A stretch of DNA of 64,000 bases from Picochlorum sp. 'celeri' (taxonomy: Eukaryota > Chlorophyta > Trebouxiophyceae). The first letter of the stretch is position 1. Every line of letters begins with the position of its first letter. Under the pieces are notes generated by a model. That model worked only from the letters and a program-made list of their open reading frames with translations. It searched no databases and had not been told where the DNA came from. The position numbers and the translations under genes were made by a program. This document shows, piece after piece, positions 8,834 to 19,403 of this stretch. Where the stretch lies: positions 682,001 to 746,000 of the forward strand of contig JAACMV010000020.1 of assembly GCA_010909725.1 (NCBI GenBank). Direction: 5' to 3'.

Positions 8834-9565
8834 TCAGCCATCCATGTTGGTAATGACAGGCATCTGAAGTTTCCATTCCTCCCATAGCTCGTCATCTACT
8901 GCAAGTCGCACCATAAAATCGGCCAAATTCTTTTTTGTCGTCTTCTGAGGCGCAAAGAGACTTGTCTCAAGATGTGGACTCAACTTGTATGCTGACTCAT
9001 CTCCATCAACAAAGCTATCTGGTCTCACAATCACCCATTCCGTACCCTTATCATCCTTTCCAATCGTATTGAACATATACCCAACACAAGCGATACTATC
9101 TGCATACGGAGGAACGAGGGCTGAAAGAGTCCAAATGAATGCCTGCTCAAAGAAGCCTCGTGGCTCTGAGCCATCGGGTTTACTGACACCTACTGTATTC
9201 AATACAACCATCTTCAATGGACTTTTTCTGGTGTCAGCAATAGATGCATTGCATTTGTGAACCTTCTTGACTGCATCTCTGACAAGCCTGTACGGTGGAC
9301 CCCATACACCTCTGATGCTCAGTGTATGCCCTAAACATATGATGCAAGCAGAGCACTGTTGGAGTATTTCAGTCAACGGGTCGTCACCCATATCCAGAAT
9401 AGGCTCTTCTATACAGTTCAGTCGAGGGTTCTCCTGCAGTTCCTGACGCAATCGATCACGAGAGCGAACAATTGCGTAAACTTTGTCTCCTGTCCACGTG
9501 GACAGGAGCTTTTCGAGAACCAACAAACCCACGTTGCCTGTTGCACCCAAGACGAGTATGCTCAT
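8834..9565 (-). CDS. NAD(P)-binding Rossmann protein, NmrA-like / atypical SDR
   Basis: A 243-residue protein starting at the ATG at 9565, where the fold begins at once with MSILVLGATGNVG; the glycine pattern G-x-x-G-x-x-G binds the dinucleotide. Later strands show IVRSRDRL (NADP-type basic residues after strand 2), CIICLGHT, MVVLNTVGV and WVIVRPDSFVDG. These match the NAD(P)-binding atypical SDR family that includes NmrA-like and complex-I-associated proteins. The YxxxK catalytic pair of classical SDRs is not evident, as is usual for this group. An in-frame ATG at 9598 would add 11 residues but no targeting signal. The substrate cannot be inferred. Confidence 0.8.
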   Translation of the reverse strand: MSILVLGATGNVGLLVLEKLLSTWTGDKVYAIVRSRDRLRQELQENPRLNCIEEPILDMGDDPLTEILQQCSACIICLGHTLSIRGVWGPPYRLVRDAVKKVHKCNASIADTRKSPLKMVVLNTVGVSKPDGSEPRGFFEQAFIWTLSALVPPYADSIACVGYMFNTIGKDDKGTEWVIVRPDSFVDGDESAYKLSPHLETSLFAPQKTTKKNLADFMVRLAVDDELWEEWKLQMPVITNMDG

Positions 9566-9778
9566 GTTTAAGTCTTTTTTGATTATTGAGAATTTATTCA
9601 TTGGAGAACTGATGAAATAGAAGGGCACACATGAAATCTGAAGGATTCCAAAGTAGTCTTTCTATTTTTCAAAGAAGAAGAACACTTTCTTAAAAGTGTT
9701 CAAATTTGACAAGATCGTGTCATTACAGGCGGGGTCAGTACAACAAACTTTAAATAAACAGTGCAATTCCCCATTCTC

Positions 9779-12131
9779 TCAATGTCGAACATGTCCCTTG
9801 AAATTCTTGGCACTTTTCAGTTTGTTTCTCTCGAGACGTTTTCTGACCTGTCCCCCAACAGCACCCATTGGTAGATTCTTTCTCTTTTGTTTCTCTCTAT
9901 TGCTAAGACCACCTGTCTTTGCCTTTTTGATTCGAGACTTGGCTCCGAATTCTCGTCCCTCGCGGCCTTCCATAACAGATGCCAGACGCTCTTCCTTATC
10001 AGCTCTGCCTCTCTTCTTACCAAGCAGATCCATTGGATTGACGGCATGTTCATGGAGTTTGCTTCTCTTTGATTCAAGGAGGAGTTGATCTTCTGCCTCT
10101 TGCTCTGCCAGTTCTCTCGCAGCAGCTCGTTTGCTTGCAGATTTGAGTCCATGTTTCTTCATTGCCTGCTCGACAAGCTTTTTATGCTTCAAAGCTTTGA
10201 TATTCTGGAAGTCTTCTTGTGTAAGAATGCGTGACTGCTCTAATGGAATCTCGGAGGATTTCTTTGCCATGGCAAGTTTCTTTCTCAGACTTGTGAGGCT
10301 TTCAGGATTGTTGCTCAGCAGGGGCTCTCCTTTGCCATTTTCTTGCTCCTTATTGGTCGCTTCATCATCATCTTCTTGTTCTTCTTCTTCGTCGTCGTCG
10401 TCATCATCATCATCATCTACTTCCTCATCCTCCTCTTGTACCTCCTCATCTTCCCCGTCTACTTCCTCCCCTAGTTCCTCTTCATCTCCACCATCACTCT
10501 GATCGCTGCTGCTACTGACAAGGTGATAGGCCCCATCATCTCCTTCTTCAATACGGCCAGTCTGTAAAGCTTCTTCTAAAAGCTCAACACCTTCTATGCG
10601 ATCCATAATCGAGCTGACACCATACTGTTGAATCGTAGACGATCCATCCCCTCGCCCTCTATCCTTCTTCTTGAGCATTTCAGGTGCGAGCTCACGGAAG
10701 AGGCCTAACAATGATCGTGCCACTGTCGCAACCTCCTTGTCCCGATATTTCTTATACTCTACCAGCTCCTGTAATAATTCTGGGGTCATCACTAATGGGG
10801 CGCGAAGACAAATTTCCCTCACTGTCTTGATACCAACTGTAATCACTTCTGGTCGTGCCCGATCGTGTATAAATTGATCCACCAGTTGTCGTAATACCGG
10901 CGCTAAAGCATCAGGAGGTACCTGACTATGACATGCTTGTACAAGTGCTGCTAATACAGATGTTATGTCCTGTCGAGAAGGCGTAATGTACTTTTGTATC
11001 AGAGGATAAAAATTGATCAGGACAAGCTGATGGACTCCAATGACCCTAGAAACTACCGACATCATCAGCATCCGCGTCTCAGCTTTAACACTCTTCCCAC
11101 TTCTCAAAAGAGAGAATAATTTTTCAGCAAACCCTTGAGGATCATGCAACAATTGGATTGCAGCAAACGTTTCCTTTTGCTGCCCTTCCTCCTGCCTCAA
11201 TGCTTTCTTCACAGAATGCATTGCCCGCTTTAATTTCTTCTGTTTTTTCTTCTTACTACTAGCTGTACCTTTATGAAATGCTTTGTACACTTCTTCCTTG
11301 GTCGGCTGCGCCAATACAGGCTTGCTATCATCCTCATCATCCTCATCATCACTTGAAGCATCACCTCCAGCAGCAGCAGCATCCTGACCCAGGAAAAACT
11401 TCAACGAGGCAAGCATAACTCTTGGACTAGGATGAAACGCTGCTGATGCAATACCATTCGCAGTCTTTGCATCCCTCCAAATCTGACGCCTCCACATATC
11501 AGTCATCAACGACAATGCTCTCTTGGCACAAACCTCATCCTCCTGCTCAATAATAGGCAACAAGATGTTCTGAATTTTCCTATTAAATTGTTCATTCCTC
11601 CCTTTTTTATTCGATCCTTTTATATCAGCTGCAATATGGCGAGACATGAGCTGTCGCATGCTTTTGTCATGAATAGGAAAGAGAGAGAACAGAATTGGCA
11701 ACAGCTCCACAGATTTCATATTATTCTTATTCCGCATCAATATGAGCGCTTTAACCAGTGTCAAACGAGTCGAATGCTCCAACAACGGGCCATGCTTTTC
11801 TAATAGTTCAATAATCCCTTGCTTGAAAGAATTCTGGGTTACATCAGGATAGTGCTCAGACACGTGAGCCATGAACATGACAAGAGACTGAAACTCCAAC
11901 GATGGCTGCCCTGGGGACATCAAAAACAACCCCCTCGTAGCTTCATAATGCCTCCATTGAAGCTGAAATTCATCCTTGTATCCTTGCGGATCCTTTTTTA
12001 TATGTTGCTGCACAAGCACACATGTAATAGTATTATGACTAGTCCATCAAGTTGTTTGCTTGTTTGTTTCTTGTCCACTGTGCCCATCTGTAACTCACCT
12101 GAAGGATTAATAAATCACCCGAAGCACTCAT
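9779..12131 (-). CDS. SDA1: SDA1, 60S ribosome biogenesis factor (2 exons)
   Basis: Join of exon 1 (12131-12099) and exon 2 (12007-9779), with a 91-nt intron in phase 0 (GTGAGT...TGTGCAG). The spliced start MSASGDLLILQ|QHIKKDP lines up with yeast SDA1 (LQ..IKRDP). The protein is 753 residues. An N-terminal helical domain carries the SDA1 signature (FNRKIQNILLPII, SLMTDMWRRQIWRD). A long Asp/Glu tract lies near the middle of the C-terminal half (forward 10350-10480) and the C-terminal end is Lys/Arg-rich (KSRIKKAKTGG, NREKQKRKNLPMG). SDA1 acts in the nucleolus and nucleus in 60S maturation and export. It diverges from the HIR gene across a 444-base spacer. Confidence 0.92.
10380..10480 (-). 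repeat. GAT/GAA-rich microsatellite in SDA1
   Basis: Trinucleotide-like purity (TCTTCTTC and TCATCATC on the + strand) encoding an acidic tract in SDA1. On the + strand it makes an artefactual serine-rich open frame. Confidence 0.75.
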
Positions 12132-12575
12132 TTTCTGTATCCCGTATAGAGTCGTAGGAGGAAATTGTCGCAATCAGAAATGAACTAGACATGTGCTGCT
12201 GAGGTGCATGCCATGCAGACCTCAACAAGAGCAGTACCACCTACGTCCCCTTGATAAGCTCGTGATGATTAAATACTGTAAGAATAACACATGTTCATGG
12301 GATTCGTTGTACAAACTGTCCATGACATGCGACACAAAGAGGAAACCTGATGCCATTTTTTAGTCCCATCAAACACTCGGTTTCAAGGTACACAATCGTC
12401 CATGTATTTCCCATGGACACAAGCGTCCATTGGACACCTGTAAGACAGTCACCAACCGACAACCCTGACCAAGTAGTACATATTTTTACATTACTCCTCT
12501 GTACTATCCATTTGTTGTCGAGACGTGACGGATTGCATCGCCCCACTGTATAGCTTGAATAATAAAAAAATAAAC
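12132..12575. other. Shared promoter region of SDA1 and HIR
   Basis: A 444-base divergent spacer between two ATGs. The motif TTTCCCATG(GA)CAA/CAG-like matter near 12400-12450 is GC-richer than the surroundings and holds several TCCATGG/TGGACA repeats (GTCCATGTATTTCCC, CGTCCATTGGACACC). No conserved TATA box is obvious. Confidence 0.45.
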
Positions 12576-13669
12576 ATGGGAAACGTGTTTTGTACTTGCG
12601 TTGGTAGGTTATGTATCCATTCTCCCGTGAATATGCCATCCGCGGACATTTTATTTGTGGGTTTTATGCATATGTCATGAATCTGGGTACCATGGAGGCA
12701 TTTGAGCACGGGCTCTTTGTCTTTTTTTTTTTTCCCTCTCTCCGTGTGTGGCTCTAAAGACTGTACACAGACAAGACCATTCATAATGTCGAGACTCAGT
12801 ACCACTAGTATTATTATCACATTATTGCAGATCAGAGCAGTGTTCAAGTCATTGAACAGTTTGGCAAATATCGCCGTATGGCGCAGCCAGGATTCAACTG
12901 TGTCTGTTGTTGTATTGGTGAAGCTGTTGCTGGAGGCATGTCTCTCAGAATCCAGCAGATTGACTGCCGTTGTGAGACGAAAACGAAAGATAATGTTTTT
13001 GTGGAAATAAATGTATCTGTGCAATATCAAATCCAGAAGGAAAATTTGTATGATGCGTTTTACAAACTGACTGATACAAGGGCTCAAATCATGGCCTATG
13101 TGTTTGATGAGGTGAGGGCTCAGGTGCCCAAGATCTCTCTCGATGAAGTCTTCTTGGCAAAGGAGGAAATTGCACTGGCGATTAAAGCAGAGTTGACGAA
13201 ATCAATGTCCGGGTTTGGATACCAGATTATTCAGACATTGATCACAGATATTGAACCAGCACCAAAGGTGAAGAATGCCATGAATGAGATCAATGCAGCG
13301 CAGAGGTTGCGGCTTGCTGCGTATGAGCAGAGTGAAGGGGAGAAGATTCGGGTTGTGAAGGCGGCTGAAGCTGATGCTGAGGCCAAGTATCTTGCTGGAC
13401 AGGGTATTGCAAGACAGCGCCAGGCAATCATGGCCGGTCTGAAGGAATCTGTGCAATCCTTCCAGACTGATGTGACGGAAGTTGGAAGCAAGGATGTCCT
13501 CACATTGATGCTTTTGACGCAGTACTTTGATGCTATCAAAGAAATTGGAACGACGGGAAAATCAACCACGGTGTTTGTGCCAAACAACCCTGGTGCAGTT
13601 GCAGATATGGCCTCACAAATTCGTGCAGGCATCTTGGAAGGGGATGCGGCAAATATCAACAGAAGATGA
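12576..13669 (+). CDS. Hypersensitive-induced response (HIR) protein, SPFH/prohibitin family (2 exons)
   Basis: Join of a 28-nt exon (12576-12603) and exon 2 (12831-13669); the 227-nt intron is GTAGGT...TTGCAG in phase 1. Spliced start MGNVFCTCV|DQSSVQVIEQFGKYRRM matches plant HIR (MG..C..VDQS.V). The protein is 288 residues. Gly2 is an N-myristoylation site and Cys6/Cys8 are palmitoylation candidates, so it should sit on the inner face of the plasma membrane. The SPFH core shows RCETKTKDNVFV, TLITDIEP and NEINAAQRLRLAA, and the C-terminal part ends at GAVADMASQIR. HIR proteins form microdomain oligomers and affect cell-death signalling in plants; the role in an alga is unknown. Its stop directly abuts the stop of ORANGE on the other strand. 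Confidence 0.93.
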
Positions 13670-14741
13670 TTAATCGCTTAACGTAAATGGATCCACACGC
13701 GGGTCATGTTCTGTGGCCAGCTGCTTTCCAGTGCAGAGGCATGCTGTGCACATGACTTTTCCAGACCCTGAACAGAAGGAACAGGTCGAGCTCGTCCCCT
13801 GCTTCTCGTCAGTCGACACACCAGATCCCAAGCAATTTCCGCAGGGCAAATATCCAGTTCCTTTGCAATAAATACACTTTTGCTTTGCTTGGAGTTTGCT
13901 ATTATTTTTCTCTACGATTAACAATGACGTCAACACACCCACAGCACCTCCACAGAATGATGCAACAATCGGATCGACTTCTGCTAGTTGCTGAGGGAGG
14001 TGCATCATAGTGATAAACTCCCGATACGATAGGCCACCCAGGCCAATCTTGACTTCCAACGATGGTGCCACCAACCCTCCAAATAGTATGATGCCAAGCA
14101 CAGCCAACCCATACACGTTGGTATACAATTTCAATGTTTCTTCATTCACAGGAGGGAAAAATGGAATGAAGGATGGATATGATTCCCGATTGACGGACTC
14201 GTCTTCCACGGCGTTGATGGGATCACTTCTCATCCTTTGCTGCACTCTCAACCGACGGACTTCTTCCATGAGAAGGAATATTTTGTTCCGGCGAGATTGA
14301 ATATTATCTTCCAGTTCCTCCATCTGCATATTTGCGAAATTCTTAACGGATTCGCGTGACTCTATAATGCAAAAGTTGTCCGGAAGAGCAACAAAATCGT
14401 CCTGCTGGGCAGCATTCCCTGAATCCCCCTCTGGTGGTTCCACTTGCCTACACATCACAAGAATTTCATCATTGCTTCCCCGATTGCGCAGCCTGTTTCT
14501 TGGTTATTCAACCATAAACAGGGCAAGGGATTGTAAAAAGAAGAACGTACGGGCTGCTTTGGGCACGGCATGTCCCACATGTACCTCGAGATTTTTGCGA
14601 TGCCTTCGCAGTCCCCATTCGAGGGCATGAATTGAGATTCAGAGGATCAAATGAATATTTTTGGTGCCTCATAGGTCGCAATGTGCCTCCCGAGGTGGAT
14701 GCACAGGCCTTTGTAGGCCTTGCCAGGACGACATGGGCCAT
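13670..14741 (-). CDS. OR: ORANGE (OR) plastid DnaJ-like zinc-finger protein (2 exons)
   Basis: Join of exon 1 (14741-14551) and exon 2 (14492-13670); the 58-nt intron is GTACGT...AAACAG in phase 2. Exon 1 encodes a Ser/Thr/Arg-rich plastid transit region and exon 2 begins PLRNRGSNDE. The mature part carries the OR signatures FCIIESRESVKNFANMQ, RRNKIFLLMEEVRRLR, PSFIPFFPPV, two hydrophobic spans (GLAVLGIILFGGLVAP and VDPIVASFCGGAVGV) and four CxxC(x)GxG-type zinc-finger motifs (CIYCKGTG, CGNCLGSG, CSFCSGSG, CTACLCTG), ending EHDPRVDPF. In plants OR stabilises phytoene synthase and promotes carotenoid accumulation. It is a strong green-lineage marker. Its TAA at 13670-13672 abuts the HIR stop. 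Confidence 0.94.
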
Positions 14742-15010
14742 GCTTCTTTTGTTCTTCTTTCCTCGGTAACAGATGTACTTATATCATCAAAAAATAATTA
14801 ACTTAATGCTTCATGGTGCGTAAGGCAGCGCGATTTCTGGTTATGGCTCATCTGGTTGTGGAATCAATCACGTATCACTTGTTGTATTTCGGCATTGCGA
14901 TGAAGAGATGCTTCTTGTGTGTGGATGACATTTCCCATAAATATATGCATGACGTGACATTCCAATACCCATACCCTGTGTTACATACATACACGTGATG
15001 AAACGAGTCG
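14742..15010. other. Spacer between OR and LIG1 3' end
   Basis: About 270 bases holding the OR 5' flank and LIG1 3' flank. Nothing supportable as a gene. Confidence 0.5.
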
Positions 15011-17539
15011 TTACTTTCCAACAATGGCTTGGGATCTATACATATCTGCCACCTGGTCTGGAGATGTAGAGTCCTCTGGGCCCTTGTCGTCCCTGACTCT
15101 GACAAGTCTGGGGAAGCGAATGGAAATGCCCTTTCCTTCGTCGACCAAGCCTATGCCTGCTCTGTAGACTGGGGATATGGATAAATCTGCAGCTTTCACT
15201 TCCCACACAGCTTTTGGATCAAACCATACGTCAGGGGTGAGAGAATCAGGGCAGTTGAAGTATCCCTTGGCAGAAGGGATGACATGGTTGCCCATTGTTT
15301 GGGAGAGATCCTTGAGCAATTCCTCGGAGAATCCGGTTCCAATCTTGGTAATTACTTGGTATTCTTCATTCTCAGAGTCCCAAATTGCCAAGAGATATGA
15401 TCCGTATACACCTGTGCGCTTTCCTTTGCCGTACCATGCACCGATGGGGACCAGGTCAAAGGTGTCCCCAACACCATCCAGGTAATCTTTTTTAAGTTTA
15501 AGCCAGTGGGAAGACCTCTTGGATGGCTCGTACGAGTCATCGAGGGTTTTAACGATGAGACCTTCAGTGCCCATGTCCACAGATTCGTCGAGGAATTTGC
15601 TCAGTTCCTCCACATCATGGGATGTCTTGGCAGTAGCAAGTTCCATCTTGCCAGGTGTGGGTTTGATGGCTGTATGCAAGGCTTCTCGGCGTTCGGACAA
15701 AGACTTCTTCAGCAAAGCTTCGCCATTCAAATACAAGCAGTCGAAGGCAAAGACGCACACTTGAACTTTGATAGAGTCCAATGTGACTGCTTTTCTTGCT
15801 CGCGTGCTCAACACCTGGAAAGGAAGAATCTTCTTTGCTTCTGGGTCATACGCCACAGCTTCTGCATCCAAGACAATACTCTTGACGCCATCATTTAAAA
15901 CTTCAGGGAACATGGCGATGATATCAGGGTACTTTCCCGTATTATTTTCGCTATTTCTGCTGTAGATTTTAACAGAGCCATCCTCCAACACATGGATTTG
16001 TGCTCGCTCACCATCATACTTGTATTCACATGTGAAGGGCTGGTCTGCAAACTTATCCAACACCTCGGATACACCATTTGTTGGTTTTGCAAGCATAGGT
16101 TTGATAGGGACACCCGGTTTGAAGTGGACCTTGGATGGGACCTCTTCAATCTTGAGAGATAAGAGGGCTGGGACAAGGTCGTCATAGGAAGGACATTCAG
16201 AGTACACGCCTTTTACGATCCGAGAAGCCTCCTCCAATTTCTCAGCTACATTCATGTTTCCATCTAAGATGCCTCCTCTCTGTAAGACGGTTGCATGTGC
16301 CAGAGACACAAGCACTGTCTGCTCTGCCAATCCTATGCGGAGTTTTCCTTGCAGTGCTCTCATCAGATATCCAGCTTCATTCTCTGAGGCTGCTGCGAGC
16401 AATTGGATTATCAAATTCTTCTTCCTATCTTGGGATTTGGATCCCTCCGCAGATGCTATCTCTCTGAATGTGGACAAGACTTTACGAACTGTGAGGGGCT
16501 TTGGCTTGAACATTGTCTTTTGTCTTCCGCGTGCTTGTGCTGCCACAATGCCTAGATCACCAGTTTCATCATACTGGGCTTTCACGGCACTTTCTTTCTT
16601 TCCAGTCGCCATGGAAATTGCTTTTACCAGTGTCGCATCCCCGATGCCGAGCTCAATCCCAACATGAGCTGGGGAAACCTGATTTGTGCAGAGATACACT
16701 GTAGATAGCAAGTCATCCGGGGTAGCCTCGATAATCGCCCTAAACGCGTTGGTCAAAAGGCTTGTAATCACTAAACGTTTGCTTTCTTCCGCTATCGCTT
16801 CGAATGTGTTGGTCAAAAATGAAAAGGGAACAGGCTCCCCCCTCTTCCATGATATGAGAGACTCAATGTCTACCTTTTCATGCTCCTTGGCAGCCTTGAG
16901 CCCTAAAGCTCCAACACCCTCAATCGCTTGCTTGTCTTGCTTTCTTTTCGGGGAAAGGGGAACTTTGATCCCATTTGTGTTCTTTTTGGCCTTCTTTGCC
17001 GTTGGACTGGATGATGCGGAGGCTCTCCTCTTCTTTTCATTATCATCATCATTTTCATTCCAATCTGCTTCCTCATCCTCGTCATCATCATCACTACCGT
17101 TAAGGGACATTGAGGAAGAAAGAGAGGCCTCATCATCAGACGATGACTCTATAACTGCTGCCTTTTTCGGACTTGTTGTGGTTTCTGCCACACCACCATC
17201 ATCCTGGTCCAGAATGTCCTCTACAGCATCCAAGGCTCCCTTTTGTTCTTCTTGGTTCTCTTCATTCGATTTCTTCGACGCTTTCGCTCCAAAAAAGGAA
17301 GATATATCCCTTTGCTTGCTCATCGTCATGCCGGAGGACAAAAGCTGTCCAACAACAGCACCTCTCCTCAGTATTCGCTGGTTTGTTGCCAACGATACAG
17401 TCCTACTGCGAGCAGCCCAATCAGTAGTAGTTTTGCAATAAAGCCCTCGTGATGCTTGGCAAAGCAATGGCCGGATCAGAATGTGACAATTGCTCCTGAC
17501 AATCCTAGAACCAAGTGCAAGTGGTCCTCTGTATCCCAT
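15011..17539 (-). CDS. LIG1: ATP-dependent DNA ligase I, possibly dual-targeted
   Basis: An 842-residue ligase. The catalytic centre is CEYKYDGERAQIH (nucleotidylated Lys at about residue 507), with motif EGLIVKTLDDSYEPSKRSS downstream and the OB-fold/C-terminal block SIRFPRLVRVRDDKGPED at the end. The N-terminal region (about 90-230) is acidic and low-complexity, as in LIG1. The first ATG (17539) starts a basic, Arg-rich presequence of about 70 residues. In-frame ATGs at codons 71 and 73 (about 17329) begin MTMSKQRDISSFFGAK, a PCNA-interacting PIP box. That layout matches plant LIG1, where leaky scanning gives an organellar and a nuclear form; dual targeting here is inferred. Confidence 0.93.
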   Translation of the reverse strand: MGYRGPLALGSRIVRSNCHILIRPLLCQASRGLYCKTTTDWAARSRTVSLATNQRILRRGAVVGQLLSSGMTMSKQRDISSFFGAKASKKSNEENQEEQKGALDAVEDILDQDDGGVAETTTSPKKAAVIESSSDDEASLSSSMSLNGSDDDDEDEEADWNENDDDNEKKRRASASSSPTAKKAKKNTNGIKVPLSPKRKQDKQAIEGVGALGLKAAKEHEKVDIESLISWKRGEPVPFSFLTNTFEAIAEESKRLVITSLLTNAFRAIIEATPDDLLSTVYLCTNQVSPAHVGIELGIGDATLVKAISMATGKKESAVKAQYDETGDLGIVAAQARGRQKTMFKPKPLTVRKVLSTFREIASAEGSKSQDRKKNLIIQLLAAASENEAGYLMRALQGKLRIGLAEQTVLVSLAHATVLQRGGILDGNMNVAEKLEEASRIVKGVYSECPSYDDLVPALLSLKIEEVPSKVHFKPGVPIKPMLAKPTNGVSEVLDKFADQPFTCEYKYDGERAQIHVLEDGSVKIYSRNSENNTGKYPDIIAMFPEVLNDGVKSIVLDAEAVAYDPEAKKILPFQVLSTRARKAVTLDSIKVQVCVFAFDCLYLNGEALLKKSLSERREALHTAIKPTPGKMELATAKTSHDVEELSKFLDESVDMGTEGLIVKTLDDSYEPSKRSSHWLKLKKDYLDGVGDTFDLVPIGAWYGKGKRTGVYGSYLLAIWDSENEEYQVITKIGTGFSEELLKDLSQTMGNHVIPSAKGYFNCPDSLTPDVWFDPKAVWEVKAADLSISPVYRAGIGLVDEGKGISIRFPRLVRVRDDKGPEDSTSPDQVADMYRSQAIVGK

Positions 17540-17984
17540 ATACTGCTTCTACTTGGGTCACAACAGCCCTGAAATCACCACACCAGTATTTATTATTCAA
17601 ATAAGACAATAAGTAGCTCGTCATTATCGCATACCTTGCAAGAGTACCAAGCCTTGAATTCGGTTCGGTTCAAAATGCCTTGTTATTTGTTGATTCGGCG
17701 TTTCTAGCCAATAAGACACAGTTTTTTAGCTATTAATTATTCGATTGGTGCATCGAGTGTATGTAGAAAACTTTATAATTAAAAACTCGGGCGGATTGAG
17801 CAACAATGAAAATTCAAAACTGGCCAACAGGCTTGTGATCTACGCAGAATACGGGTCCGATTCAGCCACCGTTTTGATGGGAGGCGAGTACGACATGGTC
17901 CATGACACGTCCTCTCCATGGATCTAGCATCCCTTTCCCATCAGGGGTTGTCGTTTATTAATTTACTGATTCCGATTCGTAAGC
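17540..17984. other. Divergent spacer LIG1 / site-2 protease
   Basis: A 445-base head-to-head region. The right third has an oddly regular TTCGGTTCGGTTC string (17657-17671). No gene supported. Confidence 0.5.
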
Positions 17985-19403
17985 ATGGGTCTGGAAGTGG
18001 GGATGGGGCTTGCGAATATGCCTCGTTGTGTGGGTGTAAGACAGCCACAGGTCTTGGCTATCGGGAATGCACCGAATTCTCGTCATAGAATCGGGAAACA
18101 ACGGTCGATAGTGTATGAGAATCGATTGATCACCCGATCAAAGGCTAATGGGGAGGAACAGGGCATTGTCGGGTCTGAGAAACTTGAACCAGTGACGAGA
18201 CCTGCTGGTTGGTCTGAGAATGGAACGAATCCTTTGGCAAAGATGATGCCTGTGATGGCTCTAGGAGCTCTATTTCCGGCTGTCTCGGCAGGGGGAGGAT
18301 TGCTGGACTCTGGGTTTGATATTTCTGGTCCTGGAAGTGTGCTTGAGGCACTTGGAGTGTTAGCTGCGGTGGTAGGGATCCACGAATTGGGTCATTTTTC
18401 AGCAGCAAAGATTCAAAATATTCACGTGAAAAAGTTTGCGATTGGCTTCGGGCCAGTTTTATGGAAATACAAGGGCAGGGAGGTTGAATACTCTTTGAGA
18501 GCTATTCCTTTGGGAGGATTTGTTGCCTTCCCTGATGAAGATGAAGATTCTCCATATGAGCGCGATGATCCCAATTTGCTCACAAATAGGCCTGTGTTGG
18601 ACAGAATTCTTGTGACGTGCGCCGGCGTGGCTGCAAATGTTGTGTTTGCGTTCGCAATATGTGTTGTACAAGCTGGCGTTGTTGGTATCACAGAGCCAGA
18701 GTTCTCTCCTGGGATTATCCTCGGAGATATCAATCCAAACACCGTTGCGGAGAGAGCAGGATTGCAAAAAGGAGATATTGTTCTTCAGGCAGGTGATTTA
18801 GATATGGCTCCAGAGCCAGGGAGTGTAGGGAAGTTTGTGAAAAAGGTGCGAGTGAACCCAAAGAAGGAACTCAAATTAAAGGTTCGCAGGCAGGATAGTT
18901 TGCTGGATATTCCAATTACTCCAGCTGAAATGCCAGATGGAACTGGACGATTGGGAATCACACTGGCGCCAAATGTCAAATTCAACACAACAAAAGCCAC
19001 TTCAGTTGTCGAGGCAGTGACTCTTGGAGCTAGGGAAGTTGCTTCATTGGGCAGCAATGTCTGCAGAGGATTATGGCAGTTTGTGACAAACTTCCAAGAA
19101 ACCTCGAAGAATGTGTCAGGGCCGGTTGCTATTCTAGCAGTGGGGAGTGAAGTTGCCAGAACTGACATCAATGGATTGTATCAATTTGCTGCACTCATCA
19201 ACCTCAACCTTGCTATAGTGAACATCCTCCCTCTACCAGCATTAGATGGAGGATATTTAGTTTTTCAGATACTGGAAGCGATTCGTGGCGAAAAGGTTGA
19301 TCAAGACTTTGAGAGAGCAGTCATGGCTGGTGGATTTCTGCTGCTCACATCACTTGGAATGTACTTGATCATCAAAGACGCACTCAACTTGGCCAAATTC
19401 TGA
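17985..19403 (+). CDS. Plastid RseP/ARASP-type site-2 metalloprotease
   Basis: A 472-residue membrane zinc protease. Residues 1-90 are basic and transit-like. The HELGH zinc motif (GIHELGHFSAAK) lies in the first hydrophobic span. A PDZ domain follows (ELKLKVRRQ, GDIVLQAGD; about 245-320), and the second catalytic region has LPALDGGYLVF, where the Asp is the third zinc ligand. A C-terminal span is LLLTSLGMYLIIK. This is the organisation of bacterial RseP and of plant ARASP, found on the inner plastid envelope and required for plastid development. Predicted site: plastid membrane. Substrate unknown. Confidence 0.92.
   Translation: MGLEVGMGLANMPRCVGVRQPQVLAIGNAPNSRHRIGKQRSIVYENRLITRSKANGEEQGIVGSEKLEPVTRPAGWSENGTNPLAKMMPVMALGALFPAVSAGGGLLDSGFDISGPGSVLEALGVLAAVVGIHELGHFSAAKIQNIHVKKFAIGFGPVLWKYKGREVEYSLRAIPLGGFVAFPDEDEDSPYERDDPNLLTNRPVLDRILVTCAGVAANVVFAFAICVVQAGVVGITEPEFSPGIILGDINPNTVAERAGLQKGDIVLQAGDLDMAPEPGSVGKFVKKVRVNPKKELKLKVRRQDSLLDIPITPAEMPDGTGRLGITLAPNVKFNTTKATSVVEAVTLGAREVASLGSNVCRGLWQFVTNFQETSKNVSGPVAILAVGSEVARTDINGLYQFAALINLNLAIVNILPLPALDGGYLVFQILEAIRGEKVDQDFERAVMAGGFLLLTSLGMYLIIKDALNLAKF

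Noticed and set aside
10131..10502. Serine-rich open frame on the + strand
   Set aside because: Reverse complement of the acidic tract of SDA1; the repeat keeps several frames open.
16686..17441. 251-codon open frame on the + strand over DNA ligase I
   Set aside because: Antisense shadow of the LIG1 N-terminal region; no family resemblance.
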